Source: an uncultured Clostridiaceae bacterium (GTDB taxonomy: Bacteria > Bacillota > Clostridia > TANB77 > CAG-508). Taken from it: a stretch of 18,880 bases of DNA. Below the pieces are notes generated by a model. It was not told the origin of the DNA and searched no databases. It worked only from the letters and a program-made list of their open reading frames with translations. Positions 6,479 through 15,207 of the stretch are shown in pieces. The first letter of the stretch is position 1. Every line of letters begins with the position of its first letter. The stretch is from the NCBI GenBank assembly GCA_958402495.1, contig CATXTS010000024.1, positions 1 through 18,880 on the forward strand. The letters are read 5' to 3'. The position numbers and the translations under genes are program-made.

Positions 6479-7864
6479 ATGGGAGAAAAAACAATGGAAA
6501 AAATTGTGGCACTATGCAAGTCTAGAGGATTTGTATATCCTGGCTCAGAAATTTATGGAGGATTAGCTAATGCTTGGGACTATGGACCTTTAGGCGTAGA
6601 GTTAAAAAACAATGTAAAAAAAGCATGGATGAAAAAATTTGTACAAGAAAATAAGCATAATGTGGCTATTGATGCAGCTATTCTAATGAACCCACAAGTA
6701 TGGATTACAACTGGCCACGTAGGAGGATTTACAGACCCACTAATCGATTGTAAGGAATGTAAAACAAGACATAGAGCAGATAAATTAATAGAAGAATGGG
6801 CTACTAAAAATGGAAAAGATGTTGTAGCAGATGGCTGGAGTAATGAGCAAACGCTTGCCTATATTCAAGAAAATCAGATTGTTTGTCCTAATTGTGGAAA
6901 ATTAAATTTTACTGATATACGTCAATTTAATATGATGTTTAAAACTTTCCAAGGGGTAACCGAGGATGCTAAAGCAGAAATTTATTTAAGACCAGAGACA
7001 GCACAAGGTATGTTTGTAAACTTTAAAAATGTACTAAGAACGACTAGAAGAAAATTGCCAATGGGTATTGGACAACAGGGAAAATCTTTTAGAAATGAAA
7101 TTACACCAGGGAACTTTATTTTTAGAACACGTGAATTCGAACAAATGGAATTAGAATTTTTCTGCAAACCTGGTACAGACATGGAATGGTTTGCATACTG
7201 GAGAAGCTTTTGTAAAAATTGGCTTTTAGATTTAGGTGTCAAAGAGGAAAGTCTTCGTTTAAGAGACCATACACCAGAAGAACTAAGCTTTTATAGCAAA
7301 GGTACCACAGATATTGAATTCTTATTCCCATTTGGATGGGGAGAATTATGGGGGATTGCAGATAGAACAGACTATGATTTATCCAGACATATGGAAGCCT
7401 CTGGTGAAGATATGTATTATACAGACCCAGAGACAAATGAAAAATATATTCCTTATTGTGTAGAACCAGCGGTAGGTACAGATAGATTAATGTTAATGTT
7501 CTTATGCAATAGTTATGAAGAAGAAGAAATCGCAGAAGGGGATATAAGAACGGTATTACACTTACATCCAGCTTTAGCACCATATAAAGTAGCCGTACTT
7601 CCACTATCTAAAAAATTAAGCCAAAAAGCACAAGAAGTATATGACAAACTTGCAAAATCTTTTATGTGTGATTATGATGAAGCAGGTTCTATTGGTAAAC
7701 GTTATAGAAGAGAAGATGAAATAGGTACACCATATTGTGTAACCATTGATTTTGATACTTTAGAAGATGAATCTGTAACCATAAGAGATAGAGATACCAT
7801 GGAGCAAGTTAGAATCAAGATAGATGAATTAGAAAATTATATTGCAGAAAAAATTAAGTTTTAG
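6479..7864 (+). CDS. glyS: Glycyl-tRNA synthetase, single-chain (alpha2) type
   Basis: This enzyme charges tRNA-Gly with glycine using ATP, in the cytoplasm. It is the class II single-chain type, not the separate glyQ/glyS subunits. From the ATG at 6479 it has 461 residues, the usual length. Visible parts are the N-terminal GFVYPGSEIYGG and WDYGPLG, and a two-pair Cys site (C91xxC94 and C136xxC139) that probably binds zinc. Class II motif 2 comprises RPETAQG (171-177) and FRNEI (204-208), followed by REFEQMELEFF. The C-terminal anticodon-binding domain begins near APYKVAVLPLS. The ATG at 6479 is preferred over 6473 because AGGAGG (6466-6471) lies 7 bases before it but only 1 base before 6473. 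Expression is set by the T-box leader. Confidence 0.96.
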   Translation: MGEKTMEKIVALCKSRGFVYPGSEIYGGLANAWDYGPLGVELKNNVKKAWMKKFVQENKHNVAIDAAILMNPQVWITTGHVGGFTDPLIDCKECKTRHRADKLIEEWATKNGKDVVADGWSNEQTLAYIQENQIVCPNCGKLNFTDIRQFNMMFKTFQGVTEDAKAEIYLRPETAQGMFVNFKNVLRTTRRKLPMGIGQQGKSFRNEITPGNFIFRTREFEQMELEFFCKPGTDMEWFAYWRSFCKNWLLDLGVKEESLRLRDHTPEELSFYSKGTTDIEFLFPFGWGELWGIADRTDYDLSRHMEASGEDMYYTDPETNEKYIPYCVEPAVGTDRLMLMFLCNSYEEEEIAEGDIRTVLHLHPALAPYKVAVLPLSKKLSQKAQEVYDKLAKSFMCDYDEAGSIGKRYRREDEIGTPYCVTIDFDTLEDESVTIRDRDTMEQVRIKIDELENYIAEKIKF

Positions 7865-7895
7865 ATAGAAAAGAAAATTTAAAGTAAAAAAGAAT

Positions 7896-7926
7896 GGGGA
7901 AAGTGTCATACTTTCTCCTACTTTTA
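7896..7926 (+). terminator. Intrinsic terminator after the glycyl-tRNA synthetase gene
   Basis: GGGGAAAGT (7896-7904) pairs with ACTTTCTCC (7910-7918) around a 5-base loop, with one wobble. A moderate T-rich stretch follows (TACTTTTAT). Confidence 0.7.
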
Positions 7927-7960
7927 TGTAAAAAAGATATCTAATACCCTAAAAACAGGA

Positions 7961-7989
7961 TTGCATAAAATCAAGGACTGGTATATAGT
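7961..7989 (+). promoter_or_regulatory. Possible promoter of the first MFS gene
   Basis: TTGCAT (7961-7966), a 17-bp gap and TATAGT (7984-7989). The -35 box is weak. The position between a terminator and the next ribosome site supports it. Confidence 0.45.
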
Positions 7990-8027
7990 GTAAAAGGATT
8001 AAAAAAAGAAAAAAAGGAAATATAGAA

Positions 8028-9326
8028 ATGGTCATACAAGAGAAGAAAAAAGATAAAAGAACAAAAAAAGCAATTAGAAGACAAAATGCGAAATTATATC
8101 CCTTTTATAAGATGTTATCTTGGGATTTATTATGTTTTTATTCTATTGAATTTTTATTTTACACCATAACAAAACAGATAAGTGCATCAGAAGTCTTGAT
8201 TACTAGCGCACTTTACCAAATTTTTATAATTGTTATGTATATACCTGCGGTTACCATCACAGATTTATTAGGTAGAAAAAAGGGAATAATCATTGGCAAT
8301 ACGTTAATTGTTTTATTTTTAATATGTTTAATGGCATTACCTGGTATGATTAGCATTATTTTAGCTAACCTTATTTTTGCTTTAGGTTATAATATGAAAG
8401 CTATAGCAGAATCTAATTTACTATATGACTCAGTAGCTACCAAAGGGGGAGATGGTTTATATTCTAAATTAGAAGCAAAGGGTGGAAGCCTGTATTATTT
8501 ATTTGATGGAATAGCTTCTTTATTAGCAGGTTACCTATTTGTCATCCATAATTATTTACCAATACTGATTTGTTTACTTTTTGCCATAATATCTATGATA
8601 TTAGCCTTTCAGTTTGAGGAGGTATATCCTGTAGAAACAACAAAGGTAAACACGAATTTATGGAAAACTATAAAAGTGTATACAAAAGATTTAAAACAAT
8701 CTTGTCACTTTATTTTAAAATCTAAAAGAATGAAATCTTTTATTTTATTTGGTGCTGTTTTTACAGGAATCATTACCATTGTAGATACTTGTAGAGGAGA
8801 CTTACTCACTGATTTAGGAATTGGGCCAGAACAATTTTCGGCTATTTTTGCTATTTTAATTTTTATTGGTGGTATTTCTATTCGACTAAAAGAAAGAATT
8901 GAGAAGAAATTTAAAAACCGTTCTTTAACGCTCTTATCTTTAACTTACATTTTAGCTTGTATAGCCATCGGTGTAGTAACGCTAAATGTAACGAATCAAA
9001 TGGTGATTCCCATTGTATTATTGTTATATACCTTTCAATATATATGTACTTCTAATTGGTATATTTTAGAGGAAAAATACGGTAAGAATTTTACAAAACC
9101 TGAAAAGAGAAATCAAATTACATTTACTTATGAATTTGTGGGGGCTATTCTTTCAAGCATATTGGCTCTAGGAGGCAGTATTTTATTAGACCACACCAAT
9201 GCCTCAGTGACTTTCTTATTATGTGGTTTAGCGTTTTTAGCACTTATGATATGCATATTAGATTATATGAGAAATCGATTTGGTTTAAAACCAGAGCAAT
9301 ATCGTAAAGAAGACATTGACTTTTAG
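8028..9326 (+). CDS. MFS transporter (paralogue of the gene at 13884)
   Basis: This is an integral membrane protein of the major facilitator superfamily, 432 residues, with about twelve hydrophobic segments by eye after a basic N-terminal tail. The loop between helices 2 and 3 keeps the family signature as TDLLGRKKG (about residues 78-86). A charged central loop follows EEVYPVETTK. AAGGA (8014-8018) lies 9 bases before the ATG. It closely resembles the protein at 13884-15134: both share a (R/K)(R/K)xNxKLYP(F/W)Y opening, an 'ISAS' segment, a GIIxGN block and the C-terminal GLKPE(Q/N)Y. The substrate cannot be told from sequence. Expected action is proton-coupled uptake or efflux of a small molecule. 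Confidence 0.85.
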   Translation: MVIQEKKKDKRTKKAIRRQNAKLYPFYKMLSWDLLCFYSIEFLFYTITKQISASEVLITSALYQIFIIVMYIPAVTITDLLGRKKGIIIGNTLIVLFLICLMALPGMISIILANLIFALGYNMKAIAESNLLYDSVATKGGDGLYSKLEAKGGSLYYLFDGIASLLAGYLFVIHNYLPILICLLFAIISMILAFQFEEVYPVETTKVNTNLWKTIKVYTKDLKQSCHFILKSKRMKSFILFGAVFTGIITIVDTCRGDLLTDLGIGPEQFSAIFAILIFIGGISIRLKERIEKKFKNRSLTLLSLTYILACIAIGVVTLNVTNQMVIPIVLLLYTFQYICTSNWYILEEKYGKNFTKPEKRNQITFTYEFVGAILSSILALGGSILLDHTNASVTFLLCGLAFLALMICILDYMRNRFGLKPEQYRKEDIDF

Positions 9327-9353
9327 TAATTATATAAGAAAATGAAAAGACAA

Positions 9354-9379
9354 AGGGATACCTAAAAGAAGGTATCCCT
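9354..9379 (-). terminator. Intrinsic terminator between convergent genes
   Basis: AGGGATACCT (9354-9363) pairs perfectly with AGGTATCCCT (9370-9379) around a 6-base loop. On the minus strand it is followed by a T-rich tract, so it serves the hydrolase gene. On the plus strand the downstream bases are A-rich, so it would end the MFS transcript less well. Confidence 0.75.
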
Positions 9380-9393
9380 AAAAAAGATTTGGT

Positions 9394-10203
9394 TTACAGA
9401 AATTTCTTTAATTCTTCTCTAGCAACATCCAGAGAAGACGAATGAAACGCAGATATGTAATTATTTTTTATATAGGGAAATCTCTGGGAAGATATGGTTA
9501 CAATCCCATCATTTCCTAAAGAATCTGTTGATGACAACCGTAAATCCTTGTAACGCCATAGATACCAGCAAACTAAATCCGCAGGGGATTGTATGTGGCA
9601 ACCCCTAGGACACTGACTAATCAGGTTGGTCATAAGGTGTCCGTATTTTTTCCAGATAAATTCCATATCAATCCCTGAATCTTCCAAAACTGTAGCTCTA
9701 GAGATGGCTTGGTCTAAGGGATTATTACTAAAAGTAAACTTGTAAAAAAGTTTCTCCAGGCTATTTAACTGGATTTCTGCTCTTTCTTTATTTGCAGAGA
9801 GTGTACCTTTGGCAGGCACTGAAACCGTTATAATCTGTTGTGGCATTTTTGTCAAAGACATAAGAGCTGACAGGAGTTCTATACCACCTTTAGAATGCCC
9901 TAAAAGAAAAAGTTTATTTACTTCTAATCCATTCAAAAAAGTAGATATATCTTTACCTACAGCAGGAAGACTACTACATTCCGGAGTATTGCAGGGAAAA
10001 TGCAGTAAATGCCGAATATGGCTTTGCGTTTTTGTTAAGATTTTAACAACATTATACGCATAGCCTGTATAATGCGTATCTAAGGAAGTAGGGAGTGGGT
10101 CACCAGTAGAAGAACCAGTGATTTCTACAATGTAGTCCCGATTCTTAGAAAATTGTATCTGAAAACAAATAATTTCATTGCTTTCATAAATTATGCGTTT
10201 CAT
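9394..10203 (-). CDS. Alpha/beta hydrolase, lipase/esterase-like
   Basis: The 269-residue protein has an alpha/beta-hydrolase fold signature. The nucleophile elbow is GHSKGG with Ser104. The likely triad partners are Asp232 in LGNDGIV and His254 in SAFHSSS. The arrangement 'DGIVTISSQ...HSSSL' near the C-terminus is like that of triacylglycerol-lipase and PGAP1-type proteins, where Asp and His lie on loops close to the end. No signal peptide is seen, so it is probably cytoplasmic. The substrate is unknown. It has its own promoter (10244-10272) and terminator and is read against its neighbours. Its GC content is visibly higher: hand counts of two 60-base lines (9541 and 9601) give 26 and 25 G+C, against 16 in one line (8341) of the preceding MFS gene. 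This suggests transfer from another genome. Confidence 0.75.
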   Translation of the reverse strand: MKRIIYESNEIICFQIQFSKNRDYIVEITGSSTGDPLPTSLDTHYTGYAYNVVKILTKTQSHIRHLLHFPCNTPECSSLPAVGKDISTFLNGLEVNKLFLLGHSKGGIELLSALMSLTKMPQQIITVSVPAKGTLSANKERAEIQLNSLEKLFYKFTFSNNPLDQAISRATVLEDSGIDMEFIWKKYGHLMTNLISQCPRGCHIQSPADLVCWYLWRYKDLRLSSTDSLGNDGIVTISSQRFPYIKNNYISAFHSSSLDVAREELKKFL

Positions 10204-10243
10204 AAAAATAAACCTCTCTTTCTTTTTTTATGTTAATAAAAAG

Positions 10244-10272
10244 ATTATATAATAAAATCTCTTATTTGTAAA
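10244..10272 (-). promoter_or_regulatory. Minus-strand promoter of the alpha/beta hydrolase
   Basis: On the minus strand the -35 box is TTTACA (10272-10267) and the -10 box is a perfect TATAAT (10249-10244), with a 17-bp spacer. Confidence 0.7.
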
Positions 10273-10329
10273 GTTTTAGAAGAACTTAGAGTAGCAAAGA
10301 AAAAATCCATATAAATTACTAAAAATATC

Positions 10330-10358
10330 TTTACTTTTCTATAAATTATGGATATAAT
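10330..10358 (+). promoter_or_regulatory. Promoter of the pyruvate phosphate dikinase gene
   Basis: TTTACT (10330-10335), a 17-bp gap and a perfect TATAAT (10353-10358). It is back-to-back with the hydrolase promoter about 60 bases away. The transcript would have a leader of about 100 bases. Confidence 0.7.
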
Positions 10359-10366
10359 AAGGAAGT

Positions 10367-10395
10367 CATTGGAAAACAAGTAAAATTTTCCAGTG
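10367..10395 (+). promoter_or_regulatory. Hairpin at the 5' end of the dikinase mRNA
   Basis: CATTGGAAAA (10367-10376) pairs with TTTTCCAGTG (10386-10395) around a 9-base loop, with one wobble. There is no T run after it, so it is not a terminator. Its place at the predicted transcript start suggests a role in mRNA stability, but no regulator can be named. Confidence 0.45.
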
Positions 10396-10465
10396 GGACA
10401 AGACTAAGGAGTTTTAACAAAAATATATAAAGTTAAGACACACATAAAATAAGGAGGTTTTATTT

Positions 10466-13090
10466 ATGAGTCAAAAGTATGTGTACCTTTTTAGTGAAGG
10501 AAACGCAAACATGCGTGAACTACTAGGTGGAAAAGGAGCTAACCTTGCAGAAATGACAAACTTAGGGTTACCAATTCCACAAGGATTCACAGTATCAACA
10601 GAAGCTTGTACAAAATATTATGAAGATGGTGAAAAAATTTCTAAAGAGATTGAAGACCAAATATTCGAAGCTCTAAAGAAATTAGAAGAAATCACTGGTA
10701 AAAAATTCGGAGATACACAAAATCCATTATTAGTATCTGTAAGATCTGGTGCTAGAGCATCTATGCCAGGTATGATGGATACCGTATTAAACTTAGGTTT
10801 AAATGAAGAAGTTTTAGCTACATTAGCAGCTAAAAATGAAAGATTTGCTTATGATAGCTATAGAAGATTTATCCAAATGTTTAGTGATGTTGTAATGGAA
10901 ATACCAAAGCCTTTCTTTGAAAAAATTATAGATGAAATGAAAGCAGCAAAAGGTGTTAAATTAGACACAGAATTAACAGCAGAAGATTTAAAGGAATTAG
11001 TTGTTAAATTCAAAGAAGTATATAAAAATGCAAAAGGAGAAGATTTCCCATCTGACCCAGTTGTACAATTAATGGAAGGTATCAAAGCTGTATTTAGATC
11101 TTGGAACAATGCTAGAGCCATTACGTATAGAAGATTAAATGATATTCCAGGAAGTTGGGGAACCGCTGTTAACATTCAAGAAATGGTATTTGGAAATATG
11201 GGTGAAGACTGTGGAACTGGTGTTGCCTTTACACGTAACCCTGCTACAGGAGAAAACAAAATATTTGGTGAATACTTAATGAATGCACAAGGTGAAGACG
11301 TTGTTGCAGGTGTTAGAACACCACAACATATTGAAACTCTAAAAGAAGTTAATCCAAAAGCTTATGAAGATTTCGTTATGTATGCAGAAAAACTAGAAAA
11401 ACATTATAGAGATATGCAAGATATGGAATTCACTATTGAAGGTGGAAAATTATACTTCTTACAAACTAGAAATGGTAAAAGAACAGCTAACGCTGCCCTA
11501 CAAATTGCCGTTGACCTTGTTAATGAAGGTATGATTACAGAAAAAGAGGCTGTATTAAGAGTAGAACCAAATCAATTAGACCAATTATTACATCCAAACT
11601 TTGATGAAGCTAAATTAAAGGCTGCTAAAGTAGTTGCTAAAGGTCTGGCTGCTTCTCCAGGAGCTGCAACTGGTAAAGTTGTGTTTACTGCTGATAAAGC
11701 TGTACAAATGCATGAAGCAGGAGAAAAAGATTTAATCTTAGTAAGACTTGAAACATCACCAGAAGACATTGATGGTATGAATGTATGCCATGGTGTATTA
11801 ACTGTTCGTGGTGGTATGACATCACATGCAGCAGTGGTTGCTCGTGGTATGGGAACATGCTGTGTAGCAGGATGTGGTGAAATTGTTGTTAACGAAGATG
11901 AAAAATATTTTATGCTTCCAGACGGTAGAAAAGTAGGAGAAGGAGAATGGATTTCTCTAGATGGTTCTACAGGTAATGTTTATGGAGAAAGAATTGACAC
12001 TGTTCCAGCTGCTGTATCAGGAAACTTTGCTAAATTAATGGGATGGGCTGATCAATATAGACAATTAAAAGTTAGAACAAATGCAGATACACCAAGAGAT
12101 GCAAAACAAGCTTATGATTTTGGTGCAGAAGGTATCGGACTTTGCCGTACAGAGCATATGTTCTTTGCTCCAGATAGAATTGCTGCTATCCGTGAAATGA
12201 TTGTATCTAAAACAGCTATGCAAAGAGCAAAAGCATTAGATAAAATTCTTCCAATGCAAAGAGGAGACTTTGAAGAGTTATATAGAACTATGAAAGGTTA
12301 CCCAGTAACCATTCGTTTCTTAGATCCACCTTTACATGAATTCGTTCCACATGAAGATGAAGACATTAAAACATTAGCACAAGAAATGGGAATGACATTT
12401 GAAGAATTAAAGAATATAGTAGAAGGATTACATGAATTTAACCCAATGATGGGACATAGAGGATGTCGTCTAGACGTTACTTACCCAGAAATAGCTGTAA
12501 TGCAAACAAAAGCAGTTATCCAAGCTGCTATTAATGTAAACAAAGAAGGAATGAACGTTGTTCCAGAAATTATGATTCCATTAGTAGGAGAAGTTAAAGA
12601 ATTAAAATATGTAAAAGACATTGTTACAAAAACTGCTGATGAAGTTATCAAAGAAGCTGGTGTGGAATTAAAATACCATGTAGGAACTATGATTGAAATC
12701 CCAAGAGCTGCTTTAACAGCTGATGAAATTGCTAAAGAAGCTGAATTCTTCTCATTTGGTACAAATGACTTAACACAAATGACATTTGGATTTAGCCGTG
12801 ATGATGCTGGTAAATTCTTAGGTGACTACTATGATAAAAAAATCTATGAATCTGACCCATTTGCTAAACTAGACCAAGTTGGTGTAGGAAAATTAGTAAA
12901 AATGGCAGTAGAATTAGGAAGACAAACAAGACCTGATATCAAATTAGGAATTTGTGGAGAACATGGTGGAAACCCTCCAACAGTAGAATTTTGTCATGAT
13001 ATTGGATTAACTTATGTATCTTGTTCACCATATAGAGTTCCAATCGCAAGATTGGCTGCTGCACAAGCTGCAATTAAAAATCCTAGATAA
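10466..13090 (+). CDS. ppdK: Pyruvate, phosphate dikinase
   Basis: This enzyme interconverts pyruvate + ATP + phosphate and phosphoenolpyruvate + AMP + pyrophosphate, in the cytoplasm. In anaerobic Clostridia it can act in pyrophosphate-linked glycolysis as well as in PEP formation. The 874-residue length is normal. Domains run in order. The N-terminal nucleotide-binding domain has GGKGANLAEM (21-30), SVRSGARASMPGMMDT (91-106) and GTGVAFTRNPATGE (250-263). The central swivelling domain carries the phosphorylated His454 in GGMTSHAAVVARG. The C-terminal PEP/pyruvate barrel has GIGLCRTEHMFF and the catalytic Cys830 in LGICGEHGGNPP. AAGGAGGT (10451-10458) is 7 bases before the ATG. The gene has its own promoter and strong terminator, and no regulatory-protein (PEP synthase regulatory) gene is beside it. 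Confidence 0.98.
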   Translation: MSQKYVYLFSEGNANMRELLGGKGANLAEMTNLGLPIPQGFTVSTEACTKYYEDGEKISKEIEDQIFEALKKLEEITGKKFGDTQNPLLVSVRSGARASMPGMMDTVLNLGLNEEVLATLAAKNERFAYDSYRRFIQMFSDVVMEIPKPFFEKIIDEMKAAKGVKLDTELTAEDLKELVVKFKEVYKNAKGEDFPSDPVVQLMEGIKAVFRSWNNARAITYRRLNDIPGSWGTAVNIQEMVFGNMGEDCGTGVAFTRNPATGENKIFGEYLMNAQGEDVVAGVRTPQHIETLKEVNPKAYEDFVMYAEKLEKHYRDMQDMEFTIEGGKLYFLQTRNGKRTANAALQIAVDLVNEGMITEKEAVLRVEPNQLDQLLHPNFDEAKLKAAKVVAKGLAASPGAATGKVVFTADKAVQMHEAGEKDLILVRLETSPEDIDGMNVCHGVLTVRGGMTSHAAVVARGMGTCCVAGCGEIVVNEDEKYFMLPDGRKVGEGEWISLDGSTGNVYGERIDTVPAAVSGNFAKLMGWADQYRQLKVRTNADTPRDAKQAYDFGAEGIGLCRTEHMFFAPDRIAAIREMIVSKTAMQRAKALDKILPMQRGDFEELYRTMKGYPVTIRFLDPPLHEFVPHEDEDIKTLAQEMGMTFEELKNIVEGLHEFNPMMGHRGCRLDVTYPEIAVMQTKAVIQAAINVNKEGMNVVPEIMIPLVGEVKELKYVKDIVTKTADEVIKEAGVELKYHVGTMIEIPRAALTADEIAKEAEFFSFGTNDLTQMTFGFSRDDAGKFLGDYYDKKIYESDPFAKLDQVGVGKLVKMAVELGRQTRPDIKLGICGEHGGNPPTVEFCHDIGLTYVSCSPYRVPIARLAAAQAAIKNPR

Positions 13091-13137
13091 GCTTTATAGA
13101 AAAGATCTGTAAAATAAGGATTACATTTTTAATAAGT

Positions 13138-13180
13138 AGAGTATATATACCATCATTTTAGGTATGTATACTCTATTTTC
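13138..13180 (+). terminator. Strong intrinsic terminator after ppdK
   Basis: A 14-bp stem pairs 13138-13151 with 13161-13174, with one wobble and a 9-base loop. ATTTTC follows. Confidence 0.85.
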
Positions 13181-13267
13181 TTGTAATATAGAAATTATAA
13201 TGAAACAAGTATAAAACAAAAAAATAATCAAAAGATAGGATAGTTAAAAAAGATTTATTTTTGTTCA

Positions 13268-13296
13268 TTGACAATTTATAAATAGAAACTTATAAT
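13268..13296 (+). promoter_or_regulatory. Consensus promoter of the DUF5662-MFS operon
   Basis: A perfect TTGACA (13268-13273), exactly 17 bp, and a perfect TATAAT (13291-13296). Confidence 0.88.
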
Positions 13297-13326
13297 AAGG
13301 AAAAGTGTAAGAGAGGAATAAATTTC

Positions 13327-13887
13327 ATGAAGATAAAAAATGCCATAGGCCATTTTAAGACGATTATCAAACATAAATGGGTAGTCTTTAAATTATGCTG
13401 TAAAGCAGGGATTCCATGGAGAGGCTTTATGAATGATTGGTCAAAATTTTCTTTCACAGAATTTGGAGAAAGTGTAAAATATTATACAGGAAAAAGAAGT
13501 CCCGTACAAATTGCAAGAGAGGAAAATGGATATTCTAAAGCATGGCTTCATCATAAAGGGAGAAACAAACATCATACAGAATATTGGTATGATTATGATA
13601 TGCCTTGTCAGACTATCTTGATGCCATTTACTTATGCAACAGAAATGGTTTGTGATGATTTAGCAGCTGGTATCATTTATAATGGAAAAAAATGGACACC
13701 AGATACACAGTTACAATATTGGAGAAAGATTGGTTATAAAAAAGCACAGCATCCAGCTATTGCTAAATTTGCAGAAGAAGTATATAGACAAGTTAGTAAA
13801 CAAGGTATAGATAAGACAATTACAAAAGAAAATTTAAGTAGAATTTATCAGCAAAAAATAAAAGAGGAAGAGAGACAAGAAAAATGA
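13327..13887 (+). CDS. DUF5662-type protein of unknown function
   Basis: The 186-residue protein resembles the DUF5662 family of Clostridia and their phages; no activity is established for it. Visible traits are a basic N-terminal third, then NDWSKFSFTEFGE, then a His-rich stretch AWLHHKGRNKHHTEYWYDYD (from about residue 73). That stretch has four His residues which could bind metal. The second half has EMVCDDLAAG and a YWRK segment, and the tail is highly charged. No signal peptide or membrane segment is seen. GAGAGG (13311-13316) lies 10 bases before the ATG. The stop overlaps the next start by four bases (ATGA), so it is translated together with the MFS transporter that follows. Its job may be linked to that transport. 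Confidence 0.75.
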   Translation: MKIKNAIGHFKTIIKHKWVVFKLCCKAGIPWRGFMNDWSKFSFTEFGESVKYYTGKRSPVQIAREENGYSKAWLHHKGRNKHHTEYWYDYDMPCQTILMPFTYATEMVCDDLAAGIIYNGKKWTPDTQLQYWRKIGYKKAQHPAIAKFAEEVYRQVSKQGIDKTITKENLSRIYQQKIKEEERQEK

Positions 13888-15134
13888 ATGAACTAACAAA
13901 AGCAAAAATTAGAAAAAATAATATGAAACTCTACCCTTGGTATACCACTTTATCTGTCGATTTAATATTTTTTCATGTAGTTAAATTTTTATTTCTAACA
14001 CAGATAAGAGAGATTAGTGCTTCTATGGTTGTTTTATCAGTTTCCATATATGCTTTTTATATGATATTCTTACAAATGCCAATTACGTATATGATTAAAA
14101 AAATTGGATTTCGAAATGGAATTATTGTAGGAAATTTATGTAATGTTGTTTATGTAATGATAATTTTGTTTAGTTCTAATATTTTCCATTTATTAATAGC
14201 AGAACTTATGAGTGCATTTTGTTTTTCTTTTAAAAACATTGCAGAGCCGAGTTTATTAAATATTTCTATACCGAAAACACAAAAGAAGAGTAATCTCTTT
14301 TCTAAAATAGATCAAAAAGGGCAAGCCCGTTTTTATTATATAGATTCTATTACTACTATGCTAGCTGGTTTTTTATATGCTGTCAATCCATATTTACCAT
14401 TTATTTTAACCATACTGACTTCTTGTATTTGTGCATTACTAGCAAAGGGATTTATAAATATGCCAATAGAAGGAGAAGAAGCACAAAAAAACTCTATATT
14501 CAAAAATTTTAAAACGATTTTACAATCCCAAAGAATGGTTTTACTATTACTATATTCTGGTCTTATGACAGGAATTTTAGCACTAATAGCGGACTATCGA
14601 ACGAGTTTACTAGTAGATTTACAAGTGTCTGCCCAGGCTACTGGCATAATTGTAGCTATGATTGGTATACTAGCTGGTCTATCTGCTAAAAGAGTTACTA
14701 TTTTTAATAATAAATATCATAACCATTCTTTAACTTATATCGCTTTAGGCATCTTAATTTTAATTGCTTTAGCAGGATTTATAACCTTAATACCGATATC
14801 TTCTATTTTTATCATAGCAATAGTCGTTTTTTGTTTTTCTGTTATAAAAATGCTAGAAAGTTTATATAGAGGATTAATGAGACGTTATTTAAGCAATTTT
14901 GCTACTCCCCTATTAATCGATAAGATTTATTCTGCACAAGGAATTTTAGACAATACAATGAGAATGTTAATTGGATTTTTAGGCTCTTTTTTATTAAGTC
15001 AATATTGTACAGCAGAAGCGTTAATTATTTTAAGCATGTTATTTGTTCCAATTGTACTGTTGTTATTATATTTTATGAAAAGGAGGGTGGGATTAAAGCC
15101 AGAGAATTATGAAAAAAAAGAAATTTTCCAATGA
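13884..15134 (+). CDS. MFS transporter-like protein, second paralogue
   Basis: This 416-residue membrane protein belongs to the same MFS subfamily as the protein at 8028-9326. The shared blocks are NMKLYPWYTTLSVDL at the N-terminus, EISAS, FRNGIIVGN, a central NIAEPSLL (AIAESNLL in the first) and RVGLKPENY at the C-terminus. About twelve hydrophobic segments are visible. The loop-2/3 signature differs: the D..GRKK of the first copy is YMIKKIGFRN here. It thus lacks the usual Asp and Gly-Arg pair, which suggests a changed transport cycle or a different role. It overlaps the DUF5662 gene by 4 bases and shares its consensus promoter. The substrate is unknown. Confidence 0.82.
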   Translation: MNELTKAKIRKNNMKLYPWYTTLSVDLIFFHVVKFLFLTQIREISASMVVLSVSIYAFYMIFLQMPITYMIKKIGFRNGIIVGNLCNVVYVMIILFSSNIFHLLIAELMSAFCFSFKNIAEPSLLNISIPKTQKKSNLFSKIDQKGQARFYYIDSITTMLAGFLYAVNPYLPFILTILTSCICALLAKGFINMPIEGEEAQKNSIFKNFKTILQSQRMVLLLLYSGLMTGILALIADYRTSLLVDLQVSAQATGIIVAMIGILAGLSAKRVTIFNNKYHNHSLTYIALGILILIALAGFITLIPISSIFIIAIVVFCFSVIKMLESLYRGLMRRYLSNFATPLLIDKIYSAQGILDNTMRMLIGFLGSFLLSQYCTAEALIILSMLFVPIVLLLLYFMKRRVGLKPENYEKKEIFQ

Positions 15135-15165
15135 AAGATGGTTTATGATAATTTATGCAAAAAGA

Positions 15166-15205
15166 AAGAGAGGTTATGGTAAAAATGACTACCATAACCT
15201 CTTTT
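15166..15205. terminator. Bidirectional terminator between convergent genes
   Basis: A 16-bp stem pairs 15166-15181 with 15190-15205, with one wobble and an 8-base loop. T-rich tracts lie on both strands, so it can end the MFS operon and the minus-strand gene. Confidence 0.82.
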
Positions 15206-15207
15206 CT

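Noticed and set aside
7239..7604. A 121-codon minus-strand frame inside the glycyl-tRNA synthetase gene
   Set aside because: It lies wholly inside a well-supported gene and has no ribosome site or family resemblance.
9809..10063. An 84-codon plus-strand frame inside the alpha/beta hydrolase gene
   Set aside because: It is opposite the hydrolase's catalytic region, has no ribosome site and no recognisable domain.
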